Made by a program: the position numbers and the translations under genes. 64,000 nucleotides of DNA, taken from NCBI RefSeq assembly GCF_032854445.1, contig NC_088300.1, forward strand, positions 61,912,984 to 61,976,983. Reading direction: 5' to 3'. Shown here in pieces: positions 45,372-56,905 of the stretch; within the stretch, counting starts at the first letter, position 1, and the number at the start of each line of letters is the position of its first letter. The DNA is from Liolophura sinensis (taxonomy: Eukaryota > Mollusca > Polyplacophora > Chitonida > Chitonidae). The notes below the pieces were generated by a model that was given only the letters and a program-made list of their open reading frames with translations, did no database searches and was not told the origin of the DNA.

Positions 45372-46715
45372 AAGATATTTACGCCCAGAGTGAGCGGAAA
45401 CGCATGTCATAATGGTAGAATGCAATGTTCTCCAACAGGCTTCATGATAGGAGACCTAAACGGCCCTACGAGCCCCAATAACTACTTATTGCTAAAGTTT
45501 CCGAAGCTAAAGGGTATCAAAGATTCCATGTAACTGAGCCCTTACCATTTGCTCTAAAAAAATACATTTAATGTAATTCTTGTGATAGATTAATGAATAC
45601 GTGGTTTTCATTTCTCCCTAAAGAAGCCTCATTCAGAAGTTTCAGTTGGTGCCTAGTCGCCATTGTTGAGACAGGTTTGTGGCAACATGGTTGAACAGGA
45701 ACAGAAAACGATGAGAAAACGGGGATAAGAAGAGGTTCTTTATTGGCCATTATTGTCACCAACAGCTGACCTACAACTAACAACCCGTGGTGTCTAGATG
45801 AAAGGTTAAAGTTGCACAGATCTACCACAAAAGCCACCAGACTGGTCACTGCACAGTTCACAGTATAACAACACACCCGCCCACCACGGCCGATGGCAGT
45901 TTTTAGCCAAAAAGACAAATTTATAACCCATGCATGAAACACCTGCTGAAGACTGTATCCCTGTCAAAGGGACTGGACGAATAGGCAAAAATATTCTGGT
46001 GGACGCATTTAAAGTGAAATACTGTTATAGTCCAAAAAACCTCTTCACGGCACAGCAGTTTGCACAGTCTTTAGATACAGCATTGAGAGAAAATAAGCAT
46101 CAATGACGGTAAAAGAATAGACTAAGCCATAGGGTAGTGTGACGAGACTGGTGTGACGATAGCTGCGTTACATGACATTTGCTAAGCACACTAACTACAC
46201 CAGTTCATCGTAGACATCTGATGTTCAGGTACGAAGAAAATAGACATGTAAGGAATTGTATTTACCACTGGGAGTTTAGAAAATGTTTGAGGATTCCCCA
46301 CAGGTCTTCTTGCTAATGGTTAATAAGGGAATTCCTCAAAAGGTTCACTATTATGCTTTAAGATATAAAAACAAAATCACTATTGTTCTTTCAAACTACT
46401 GATTTGCCCTGGTGTCTTTCCAGCTACTGAGGTAGAAGATCGCAACTTTTACCATTCTGAACCATGTTTAAACTTTGGCCAACTTGCTATCATGGATGTC
46501 TTCTGTTAGTCAGAGGTAACTGGTCGTTGAGTTCTTAACGTTTTGACCATAGGCCATCGTTTACTTCAGTTTCTGATAACTACATAGCCGACCATGTTCT
46601 TCTGCTTGTAACTGTCATGTTCTTCAGCAGCCGGAGGTCACGTCTTTTACTTCCAGACATTTGCATAACCACCAGGTGCTAGAAAAATGGTTCCCATGTT
46701 CTTCCAGTCCTGAAC
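45372..46715. other. Intergenic sequence
   Basis: No exon was recognised. The 124-codon reverse-strand open frame around 45568-45942 has no motif or splice context that I can support. Confidence 0.45.
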
Positions 46716-46723
46716 TTGAAGGT

Positions 46724-47585
46724 CTTGAGTTTCCTGACAACTGGTCATCATGATCTTAAGTTCCTGACAACTGGTCATCATGTTCTTCAGTTCCTGACAA
46801 CTGGTCATCATGATTTTCAGTTCCTGACAACTGGTCATCATGGTCTTCAGTTCCTGACAACTGGTCATCATGATCTCCAGTTCCTGACAACTGGTCATCA
46901 TGTTCTTCAGTTCTTGACAACTGGCCATCAATGTTCTTCAGTTCCTGACAACTGGTCATCATGATCTTCAGTTCCTGACAACTGGTCATCATGTTCTTCA
47001 GTTCCTGACAACTGGTCATCATGTTCTTCAGTTCCTGACAACTGGTCATCATGATCTTCAGTTCCTGACAACTGGTCATCATGATCTCCAGTTCCTGACA
47101 ACTGGTCATCATGTTCTTCAGTTCTTGACAATTGGTCATCATGTTCTCGAGTTCCTGACAACTGGTCATCATGATCTTCAGTTCCTGACAACTGGTCATC
47201 ATGATCTTCAGTTCCTGACAACTGGTCATCATGATCTCCAGTTCCTGACAACTGGTCATCATGTTCTTCAGTTCTTGACAACTGGTCATCATGTTCTTCA
47301 GTTCCTGACAACTGGTCATCATGATCTTCAGTTCCTGACAACTGGTCATCATGTTCTTCAGTTCCTGACAACTGGTCATCATGTTCTTCAGTTCCTGACA
47401 ACTGGTCATCATGATCTTCAGTTCCTGACAACTGGTCATCATGATCTCCAGTTCCTGACAACTGGTCATCATGTTCTTCAGTTCTTGACAATTGGTCATC
47501 ATGTTCTTGAGTTCCTGACAACTGGTCATCATGATCTTCAGTTCCTGAAAGTTTGTCATTATGTTCTTCAGTTCCTGACAACTTT
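46724..47585. repeat. 30-bp minisatellite, about 29 copies
   Basis: The unit is TTCCTGACAACTGGTCATCA plus TGATCTTCAG or TGTTCTTCAG, with few differences between copies. Thirty bases is ten codons, and the unit contains no stop in several frames, so frames of 320 and 217 codons (reverse) and 162 (forward) appear, coding repeats such as QELKNMMTSC, GTEDHDDQLS and TTGHHDLQFL. The right edge decays at about 47540-47600. Confidence 0.95.
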
Positions 47586-47599
47586 GCAACTCATTTATG

Positions 47600-49795
47600 C
47601 AGTGGTAGCTTGATAAACTTGCAACAATGGCATCAGGTTCTTCCAAAACAGACAAGTGGTCATCAAGTTTTTCAGTTCCTCTCTGGATTGGCCACGCTTT
47701 CATCCAAACTGTTTCCATCTCTCACCATCCATATACAATACAGTATGGTCTGATTTTTATCATGGTGAAAAGTATATACCTCAGATACATGAAAATGTAT
47801 GCTAAGTAATGAGTATTCTTAGAAGTCTTCTTGTACATGACAGAGTGATCATAAACAATGGGAATGACTACCATAAGGTCTACACACAGGTCTGTTCTCT
47901 CTGGCCTCATCACTGCTTATCTACAGCTGGGTCATGGAATACCCTGGCTCAGTAAGTCGTTACAATGTGTAACTTTAGAGAGAGACACACACAAAGTTAC
48001 TAATATGACAGTATAACAAAGCCAGTTTCTACAACTGGGCATCTGAGCAATGGAGGGGGTCATTTCCTAAAATATAGAATTTCAGCAAAGAGTACCATAT
48101 ACAAAAACTAAGCACAATGAACACAGATACGTTTGTTCATCCACAAGCCATGCCTAAGATATTCCACTACTCGTACCTCAAACGTGTAACATGAGTTTGT
48201 ATTTTATATAAAACAGTACAATATGACATAGACATACCAGCCGTGGGACAAGCCCTGGGTAAGCCAGAGCTCTGATAATGACGCTTTGCTCGGCCTTTGG
48301 CTGTCTGACACTGGGGCAGAGAAGTCTTATGCCTTTTTATCTCACGTTCATAAGGCTAGACTTGTAAACTTGGAGTTCAGCGCCTTAGACCAGGGCTTGT
48401 ACCATGGCTGTCTTAATAATACAATGTAGATTGTACATGTAACATGCGATTTGATCATGGTTATATATGAATTGAAACTAGACATATGATAACAAGATAA
48501 ATGACATTAGACATAGTTAAACAGTTGTCCGCTTTTCAAGTTTACACAAACATCATCGCATATATATATATTTATATATATATATATACACATAAAAGTG
48601 TCACTGTATATAATATATATATATATAGCATACAAAAATTAGACGCATCAGAAATTAATATTTTCACAAAAATTGTAACAAAATTTAGACAGGTTCAAAT
48701 TTCATTAAAAAGGTATTTGTAAATTTCCACCCGGGAGAAGTTGACAAAAATCAAACATAAACCACTGCAGCAATATTTACTGCCGACTTGTGAAATGCAA
48801 GTTTTGTTTATTTAAATCATTTGACAAAAAAAACTAGATGGAAGTCCAAGACTACCACTTTATACTTAACAGGATTCCACTGTTGAACAAAAGAACAATG
48901 AACAAGCAATCAGAATTTTCATCATAGGAGACAACAGTAAAATCTTAGCCATGAAGAAATTTACAAAAACTGAATGGGCAAGCATTATTAACATGCTAAA
49001 AATGACCCAAAAAGGGTTAACCACAAAAAAATAGACAGTGTGTACACAATGAAAAACAAAACTCTTCAGCTATCTTGGTTGTCTATGAATGAGCTCTATA
49101 GCCTACCTGAAACAGAATAAAAAAACAATATGTGCAAACTCTGGTTACAATCCATGCCAAGTTAATATGTTGAACTGGTACTGATTATAACCATCATTAT
49201 ATAATAATAATGAGGTGACACTGATATTTAATCAATCATCCCTGTAGTTAAATATTTATCTTATATTCTATTATTAATACCACATCTGCTCTCAAATTTT
49301 GCTAAAAATAGTACATTTTAGAGGCGAATAAATGTCATGAAATATTGCTTGTGCATTTGAATCACATGTTTGCAGTAGAGACCATCCTACATAGACATGT
49401 ACCTTCCAAGAAAGCCCTAAACAACTTTCTAAGATTAACAGAACTTTAAGAATGAGGCAAATGGAGCAATTAACTGTACTTCACCCATTTTCTGGTTACA
49501 CACTTTGTTTGATCAAGTATAGTAAATTTCTTACCAGAAAAAGTTAGCATCAAAATATCATTTTACTGTCTTTCTATACTTCGATACACTTTTACATACC
49601 AAACTTTATGTGAAATACAGTCGTCCAAAATTTAATGTTGATAAAATTTCAGGCCAAATACAGCTGCAACCAACGAATTAAAGATTGCAGTTCTGAATTA
49701 CTGAACTGATGGAGAAAACTTAACGAGTGTACACATGAATACGTTAGGGAGAACATAAGTTTAGGAGAGCTACTGACCAAACGATCGCAAACACT
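47600..49795. other. 3' flank or 3' UTR of the tetraspanin gene
   Basis: AT-rich, with (TA)n microsatellites at about 48560-48590 and 48607-48626. An AATAAA on the reverse strand at 48812-48807 is a possible polyadenylation signal. No other gene was recognised. Confidence 0.45.
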
Positions 49796-49855
49796 CTATG
49801 CATTCACTTCTTTGATTGCACAGCAAAGGACCATTGAGAAGACCATTCCAAGGAT
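49796..49855 (-). CDS. Tetraspanin last exon: end of TM4 and stop
   Basis: 19 codons plus TAG (49798-49796), acceptor GTCTTTCCACAG. It encodes ILGMVFSMVLCCAIKEVNA, the expected tetraspanin C-terminus with paired cysteines likely to be palmitoylated. It is too short to be noticed as an open frame. Confidence 0.93.
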   Translation of the reverse strand: MLGMVFSMVLCCAIKEVNA

Positions 49856-52800
49856 CTGTGGAAAGACATAGAGAACAAGTTACTGTAGAATGTACTAGAA
49901 CCTTCAAGCAAAACCAAATGATCAATTTAAATCGAAAAGATGATATCATTTGGATAGGTCTTCAAAATAATAGATGTTCAACCCTGCATATACAAAAATT
50001 CCTCAACCCTTTCGCATGTTTGCCAAGGTATTCATTCAAACATAATCCCAAGGCATTATTCTGTGTTGACTGATAAAATTTGTGCAGCCCTGAAACTGGC
50101 CAATCCAACCAATGTGGTTTTGTCTCCGAAATCAAATCAAAAAGTGCATAAATTTCATTGAGTTACTCTTTCAGATGTGAACAGGCTGGGGAATTGGGGT
50201 AACAAGGCTGCAAATCACTGTATGTACAGCAGAAAATACACAATGTATTTACAACAGTTATTTGACCAGTACAATGGTAAATATTATAGGTTAACTCATA
50301 ACAGTACAACAGCAGAAACGACTAATTCAGTAACAACAACAACAGCCCCTGAAGTCATTCTGGTAGCTACTCTTCCCACTTACCAGTACGATAGCAATTC
50401 CAATAGCTACTCCAGCGATGATTAACATGTGGTCCGACACCCATTTGAAAAAAGAATCAGCACATGGCTGAAAAACAGAAGGAAAGATTTCTTACTGATA
50501 TTTCGCTTCTCAAGAACAAATGACACTATTGAAGGTATCCCTTGGTGGAACAAGCATATTTATGGCATCAAAAGCAAGAGGCCATCACTGAATAGACAAC
50601 CTTGTTTACGGTGTCTTGTAGAACTTGTAAAATCCAGTGAGAAGCTTATGCTGTTATGAAATATATTTATTTTGTAACCCCATTTGAAAGTACCCTAATT
50701 CTTCAAAAATTTGGGACAGATATTAGTAATGTTGAAAGTATCATATTACAAGTCTTTACCAGCCTTTTGGAGAAGTAAAGATAGGAGTATGTTGATCATT
50801 AGATGGTGTAACCATGTGAGAAAAAAGAAACTCAATATTCCTGCTACAGTTACATGTATATTGGCTATAAAGTGCAGACCAAATGTCACAAAAATTAGAA
50901 AACAAGGGTAAGACATATATTGTCACCATGAAATGTCCAGTGGCCTACTTTTGGATGCAATCATCATACTCACCTCTTCATAGAACTGCTTTTTACACGA
51001 CTCGGGCTCCAAGTCACTTGGGTAGTCCCTGCGTCCCCTCTTAGCTCCACAGCAGTCAAACTACAGGGCCAAAAAAAAAAAAAAAAAAACAGTGTCAGCT
51101 CACATATATTAAACACAAACTAAAAATAAAGCAAAGACATTAATATTTGGCCCTGCTGCAAAGCTTAGCATATCTTAAATGTTTAACGTTTAACACTGGT
51201 TTTAAATTCCATGGAGTAAGTGTGACAATTCTGACAAAGCAATGCTGGCATTTAAGCTACATAAATTTAAAGCAGCAGTAAATTTAGCACAGAAAATTGA
51301 GGGCTGTAAGTTTTTTTTTCTTCCGAACTTTAAGCTGTCTCAAGGCAGGCCCACTGTTTCTCTCAAGAGACCAGCTATACCATGAGATGAACAACGTATT
51401 TCTTTATTTAAACAAACAAACCATTAAATTTATCCAGCACAGGTTAGGAACTCTAAAAACAGACTACCGAACAAAACAGACTTTTGTTACTCTGAATGCG
51501 AAATCCTACTACCTGTACATGTAATGCATGTGTACATACAAAATCCACATTATACAATGACATAACTAGAGCTCAAGTGCTGTGAAATGGGTCTGTTGCT
51601 CTTCTTCTATTTTTATTTTGTCTTGTAACTAATGATCAGTTGTCCTGTAGTAGAATTCATTGGCCTTCTCCACCCACAAAGGGCCTGTCAGTTATTCTGT
51701 CTGTAATGGAGTACCCGGCCCCACCTCATCATAACATGACTTTAAAGAGACACCTCATCATACTATGATATACTGTGAGATTATAGACATTTCCCCAAAA
51801 AACCTTTTCAATTAAGTCATTTCCATTTCTACTTGTTTGGTTAGTGTGAGCATGAAAACCTCAATTATTTGTGCCACTGCCATATGTGGCAACAGATCAA
51901 GGTAACAGATCAAGGCAACATATCTTCATACATGTTTGGGTGCTTACATTGTATAGCTGTGTCTCAACAGTACAAATATGGCAAGTACACATAAAATACA
52001 TGCACAATGTGTCAACATTTTATTCAATATTTTCACGATTATATCCAAATGTTCATCGCACATACCAAACAGCTCATTCCACAATTTAACAGATAACTTC
52101 TTCAACGGCCATGAAGAACTTTGTATAATAAGTTTGCTGGCATTCCTGCAATTTGGAAGATCAGCTATTGGGCAATAACACAAGGGGTTAAGCAGTGCTA
52201 CAGATAATTTTCAGAGATAGTGCATTACTCTCTACTTTTCCAAGAGAAAGAGTACTGGGTAAGCCTACTGCACTACACATTCCATGAAAACACTCAACAC
52301 TTCACTATTTTCGGGTGTGAAGTTGATTGGGGGTTGAGAAAATCGAAAGACATCCACGTACATATGGTTCAGAGACTTTTAGTCACATTTAGGACTACAA
52401 GTATATGTACATACATGTCAATTGCCCACAATTACGACTTGTCATAGCATTCTAGAATAGATTAATTATTTCAGCTCTTCCTCACAAGGAATGAATCTGA
52501 ATGATGCTCATAGGCCTACATTTATTAATTACACCTCAACCTGTAGGCCTACTGGGTTTATTCCTCAAAAATTACCGATATATGTACACGTGGGAAACTG
52601 GACATTGAATGATACTTTAACATAGCACAAATAACTGATGATCTGTGTAGCATTAAAACAATACATTGGACCGATATTAGGATGATTTAATGTAGTACAG
52701 TAGCAGAACTTGCTGTACAGTAACCCAAATGACCATTTTTTTTTTAGCTCTTGCTGCGTCTTCTTCACGGCAAACACTAGAGAATGTCACAAATACAAAT

Positions 52801-54218
52801 ATCACAGTAGTCATTCTCCACGACTGCAGGTAGTGGTACATGAGCCTTTGCTGTAATCTTCAGTTTCTGAAAACTAACATGCTGTGGAGAGCGTCACACA
52901 CATGAACTACTTTGTAAATCTACTGTCGATTTTTGACAGGACAATTGCCTTAAAAGAATTCAGCTTTCAGGAATTTAATTAGACGTACACACAAATCGTC
53001 ATGCGTATTCTTTATGCTCTGTTCTAATTTTAGAAGCTTGTCATCCAAGTCTTAAGCGCGTTTACGTCTGCACGTCCCTTATCTTTAGCACTTGGGTCAA
53101 GGTCAAATGTCATACCTGCCCTCTTCCACAATCTCTATTTTCACCATTTTGGTGACTAACAAAGTGCTCGATTGCCGTAAGGTAGGCCTAAATATTATTA
53201 AGAGCCGTTAAGTATATGAACGTAGGCAACCTTACATGGAGTAAATCTTTTCGCTACAAGCTCTATCACAGGCAATCAAGGTACTCATTGGTATGTGACA
53301 TTTATCATCCCGATCCGCAAAATAGCACAAGCGCATTCGATAACCTCAGGTGACACGAAACTAAACGAACTTTAGATGAAAGCACAATTCCGAACATAAT
53401 TAAAATCTTTATTCAATACATTATTATAACATATAAATCCCAACAAAACAATCACAAAAGGAAACTAATATTTGACCATAACACACGGCCTACTGACGCG
53501 CAATGACACGTCGTACTTGGTTGAAACTTCTTCTAGCAATTTCTTCACAATTTTTCTATAATGGGCGTCTGGCGATTCTCACCAATGGATCCATAAAAAA
53601 TCTGAATATCTTCAACAATTTCGACAGGAAGAAAATAACCAAATTTAGTTAGCGTGTAAGAATTTCTGCATACTACTCTGACAATGTGATGACCGTGACA
53701 ATGTTACGTGACTTACGTCTCTCTGGATGTTGTCCATGACGTTACGTGCAGCTGGGTCATCTCTGTACTTGTTCACCCAGGAAACCAGGGTGTCCTCTAT
53801 ATTCGCTCGCAGCTACAAACACAAAACAAACACCATGTTCATGGATTTACCTTTAACTATATTTATTTCTATTTCTTACTTTTTGTTTCCTAAATTAGCA
53901 TTTGCAACCTAAGTTTATTCAACAAAATTGACACCTGTCGATAATAGGATTAAACCACTCCAAGAGTATTTATTTATTTGATTGGAGCTTTATGCCTAAC
54001 TCCAGAAGATTTCAGTTATACAACAGCAGCCAGCATTATGGTGGGAAAAAATCGGGTAGACAAATGACTTGGATTGACAAACAGGCTAAGCCTATATCAA
54101 TGTCTCTCAGCATAGGATATTGTTCGCAGCAAACACTGAGTACAATTTGACTGATTGAAGTCCAATAATACATTGCTGATAACAGAAATGGTAAAGTAAC
54201 AGTGAAAACTGTTTTTGG

Positions 54219-54259
<41 letters not shown>

Positions 54260-56207
54260 TATATACATATGCACACATACACTTGCAGTCACGAGCAAAG
54301 CTAACTTAATACAACAGTGTACTGTGTCCAGATTTGCCTTGAGCCTGGGGAAAACCCATAAACATCCACAAGTTTCCACATACCACCAAAGATGAAGCAA
54401 GTATTAGCTGAAGTTGAACTCGCAGCAGCCACATTGGCGAGAGGTTTCTGGTCAATAAATGTGCTGTGCTAACACACTAACCACCGGGCCAAAGAGGCCT
54501 CCACCAGTACAAGGGTAAGAACATTTTTTATCAGTAACATTTCTATGTGGCCTTGACCCAGGCTGACTAGCCTCAAACATTCACTCACCGTGTCTTTGGA
54601 TACCACAGCCCAGATACCAAATCCCAACAACACTGCAAATATGATGAAGAGGCAGACGAAAAACTGGAAGGAGATGAAAATCAGTCAGTAAACACATTTA
54701 CATACATCTTACATGTACAAATATGACATGACGAAACCGTAAATACCTACTTTCTAAAACAGTGAACTTGCATGTACACAAGTCAGAGGAAAAGTCCACT
54801 ACTCTCCTAGCTTCAAGTGTTTGGTATATTTGAGTCACAGCCGATTATATATATGCCCCTCTTGAATACATGTATTGTGTTTACTTGTCTCACAGGAGAT
54901 TATTACCCTCTGTTAGCACACATGCACGGGTTGTGTGTTTACTTGTCTCACAGCAGATTATATGTATATGTAATCTGCCCGAGCCATTATACCGATACAG
55001 GTCAACCAGTCATTATCCCCTTCATGCTAAATGCCAAGTTTAAGGTCTTAGGATTGACCCTGGATCGACTGCTCCCGAAGCGGATGCTCTACCAACTGTG
55101 CTATCGGGGCGAGCGCCAGAATGGAGGTGTTGTGTTTACTTATGTTACAGCTGATTACACGTATCTACCTCTGCCAGCATACATGTGTTGTGTTTAATTT
55201 TGTTACAGTAGATTATACACATATCTACCCCTGCCAGCATACAGGTGTTGTTTACCTATAACGCAGATTAAACATATCTACCCCCTGCGAGCATACAGGT
55301 GTTGTGTGTTTTATTGTGTCACTGCTGATTACACATATCTACCCCTGCTGGCATACAAGTTTACCTATAATGCAGATTACACATATCTACCCCTGCTAGC
55401 ACACAGGTGTGTTTACCCATAATGCAGATTACACATATCTACCCCTGCTAGCATACAGGTGTGTTTACCTATCATGCAGATTACACCTATGTAACTCTGC
55501 TAGCATACAGGTGTGTTTAATTGTGTCGCTGCAGATTACACATATCTACCCCTCTGCTAGCATACAGGTGTTGTTCACCTATAATGCAGATTACACCTAT
55601 CTAAACCAGCCAGCATACAAGTGTTGTGTGTTTAATTGTGTCACAGCAGATTACACATATCTACCCCTCTGCTAGCATACAGGTGTTGTTCACCTATAAT
55701 GCAGATTACACCTATCTAAACCAGCCAGCATACAAGTGTTGTGTGTTTAATTGTGTCACAGCAGATTACACATATCTACCCCTCTGCTAGCATACAGGTG
55801 TTGTTCACCTATAATGCAGATTACACCTATCTAAACCAGCCAGCATACAGGTGTTGTGTGTTTAATTGTGTCACAGCAGATTGCACATATCTACCCCCCT
55901 ACTAGCATACAGGTGTTGTGTGTTTAATTGTGTCACAGCAGATTACACATATCTACTTCTGCTGCAATACAGGTGTTGTGTTTACTTGTCACAATCGACT
56001 ACTTACTCCACCCAGCATGCAGGTGTTTTCGCGGATGGCTCCACAGCAGCCGAGGAAGCCTATCACCATGATGATGATGCCCACAGCGATGAGGATGTAG
56101 GCTGCCGTGTAGAGCATGTTGAACTGGTCCTGACTATTGACATACTTCTCAAAGTTGGGGTCAACCCGGATCCAAATGCCAAGGCCCAGTAAGGCACATC
56201 CTATCAG
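49796..56207 (-). CDS. Tetraspanin (six exons seen, 200 aa, N-terminal exon missing)
   Basis: Four-pass membrane protein that organises membrane microdomains and partner proteins at the cell surface. Exons 56207-56007, 54663-54589, 53812-53717, 51060-50974, 50467-50384 and 49855-49796 all join in phase 0 with good GT-AG sites. Order: the rest of TM1 (LIGCALLGLGIWI), small loop, TM2 (AAYILIAVGIIIMVIGFLG), the cytoplasmic GCCGAIREN, TM3 (FFVCLFIIFAVLLGFGIW), large loop with FDCCGA, PESC and PC (four key cysteines), TM4 (LIIAGVAIGIAIVLILGMVF) and a short tail CCAIKEVNA. About 20 residues with the start codon are missing; the exon probably lies past 64000. The close subfamily (CD9, CD63 or CD151 type) is not settled. 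Confidence 0.92.
49856..50383. repeat. Last tetraspanin intron with dispersed repeat copy
   Basis: About 49980-50190 matches, as reverse complement, part of 25160-25280, and in the same orientation 58495-58690 (CAATGTGGTTTTGTCTCCGA-like and CTCTTTCAGATGTGAACA-like blocks). The family is unknown to me. Confidence 0.5.
50384..50467 (-). CDS. Tetraspanin exon: last loop cysteine and TM4
   Basis: 28 codons, phase 0, acceptor TTTTTCAG, donor GTACTG|GTAAGT. It encodes PCADSFFKWVSDHMLIIAGV and AIGIAIVL. Confidence 0.93.
50974..51060 (-). CDS. Tetraspanin exon: CCG motif of the large loop
   Basis: 29 codons, phase 0, acceptor CCCTGTAG, donor GAAGAG|GTGAGT. It encodes FDCCGAKRGRRDYPSDLEPE and SCKKQFYEE. 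Confidence 0.93.
51061..53716. other. Tetraspanin intron (large loop)
   Basis: 2.66 kb, AT-rich, with a poly-A run at about 51070-51090. No exon or clear mobile element was recognised. Confidence 0.5.
53717..53812 (-). CDS. Tetraspanin exon: first half of the large loop
   Basis: 32 codons, phase 0, acceptor GTTTGTAG, donor AGAGAC|GTAAGT. It encodes LRANIEDTLVSWVNKYRDDP and AARNVMDNIQRD. Confidence 0.92.
53966..54507 (-). mobile_element. SINE type A split by an insertion carrying a TA/CA microsatellite
   Basis: The tail and body (TATTTATTTGATTGGAGCTT to CAGCATTATGGTGGGAAA) are at 53966-54058. The remaining body and head (AAAACCCATAAACATCCACA, GAACTCGCAGCAGCCACATT, CCGGGCCAAAGAGGCCTCC) are at about 54343-54507. 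About 280 bp between them includes (TA)n(CA)n at 54220-54262. Confidence 0.75.
54589..54663 (-). CDS. Tetraspanin exon: TM3
   Basis: 25 codons, phase 0, acceptor CTCCTTCCAG, donor GACACG|GTGAGT. It encodes FFVCLFIIFAVLLGFGIWAV then VSKDT. Confidence 0.93.
54830..55990. repeat. Minisatellite with 115-bp higher-order unit in a tetraspanin intron
   Basis: The basic unit is about 55-60 bp: GCAGATTACACATATCTACC, CCTCTGCTAGCATACAGGTG, TTGTGTGTTTAATTGTGTCA. Pairs of units form a 115-bp repeat copied three times (AGGTGTTGTTCACC at about 55566, 55681 and 55796) with almost no differences. The array reaches to within about 20 bp of the donor of the TM1-TM2 exon. Confidence 0.9.
54970..55115 (-). mobile_element. 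SINE type B fragment in a tetraspanin intron
   Basis: On the reverse strand it reads CCCCGATAGCACAGTTGGTA then GAGCATCCGCTTCGGGAGC (tRNA-like head, A-box) and GGGTCAATCCTAAGACC. It is embedded in the minisatellite region. Confidence 0.7.
56007..56207 (-). CDS. Tetraspanin exon: TM1 to TM2
   Basis: 67 codons, phase 0, acceptor TCTGTTACAG, donor GGTGGA|GTAAGT. It encodes LIGCALLGLGIWIRVDPNFE through GFLGCCGAIRENTCMLGG. Confidence 0.93.
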
Positions 56208-56544
56208 CTGTAACAGAGAGGAAGAATCACATAAGACACCCAATTCAGTTAACTGCCTTTTTAACACGTTACTGAAGAAATTTCACTTGAATGATGGTGG
56301 TCAGTTTTACGGGTGGAGGAAGCCAATGTGCCAAAGGTCAAAGTGTTTCTCAATGAAAGTAAGTCTCCCACCAACATGCGTAAAGGTTTATACATCACAC
56401 AATGAAAAGTTCATGAGTAACTTGCCAAATGTCAGCTGTTTACTCTAGGTACTCAGGTTGTCTCCACCAAGAAATATGCCTGCCATTAAATAGGTTAATC
56501 CTAGTTCAATGGCAGCAAATCTTGAATGGCAGCGGCTGACAATT

Positions 56545-56905
56545 TGGTATGTATGTTTGGGGTTTAACGTCGTACAAGTTTTTCAGTCATATGATGAGGA
56601 GGATTCGTGAGGTGTGTGTAAATATATAATACCGTGCCTTCATGTGACAGTGCAAGTCCATGCCGCCAAAGTGCTACTGCCACTGATGTATCAGGATGAA
56701 GACACCACACATGACACTCCACCTGATCACATTATCGGGACATTGGGCCAGCCAGCCCTGTTTCCTTGCTCTAAACTCTCAGTGCTGAGCGCTGAGCTAG
56801 GGAGCACCAAAGACCATTTTTAAAGTCTTTGGTGTGACTCGACCAAGGTTTCATCATGGGGCTGACTGGGACTGCTGACTACTAAGCTTAATAGACTACG
56901 GTCAG
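56545..56905 (-). mobile_element. SINE type B relic
   Basis: It aligns with 15155-15440: GGGTTTAACGTCGTACAAGT, CAGTCATATGATGAGGAGGA, GACACCACACATGACACTCC, GATCACATTATCGGGACA and CCAGCCCTGTTTCCTTGCTC. Confidence 0.6.

Noticed and set aside
45568-45942. Reverse-strand open frame of 124 codons
   Set aside because: No recognisable domain, no splice context tying it to neighbours and no repeat explanation; coding is unsupported.
46724-47585. CRISPR array (regular 30-bp repeats)
   Set aside because: There are no unique spacers; units are head-to-tail. The window is clearly eukaryotic.
49083-49106. Alternative tetraspanin last exon (acceptor TGTTTCAG, VGYRAHS, stop)
   Set aside because: It would cut TM4 short. 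The exon at 49855-49796 gives ILGMVFSMVLCCAIKEVNA, which completes TM4 as expected for the family.
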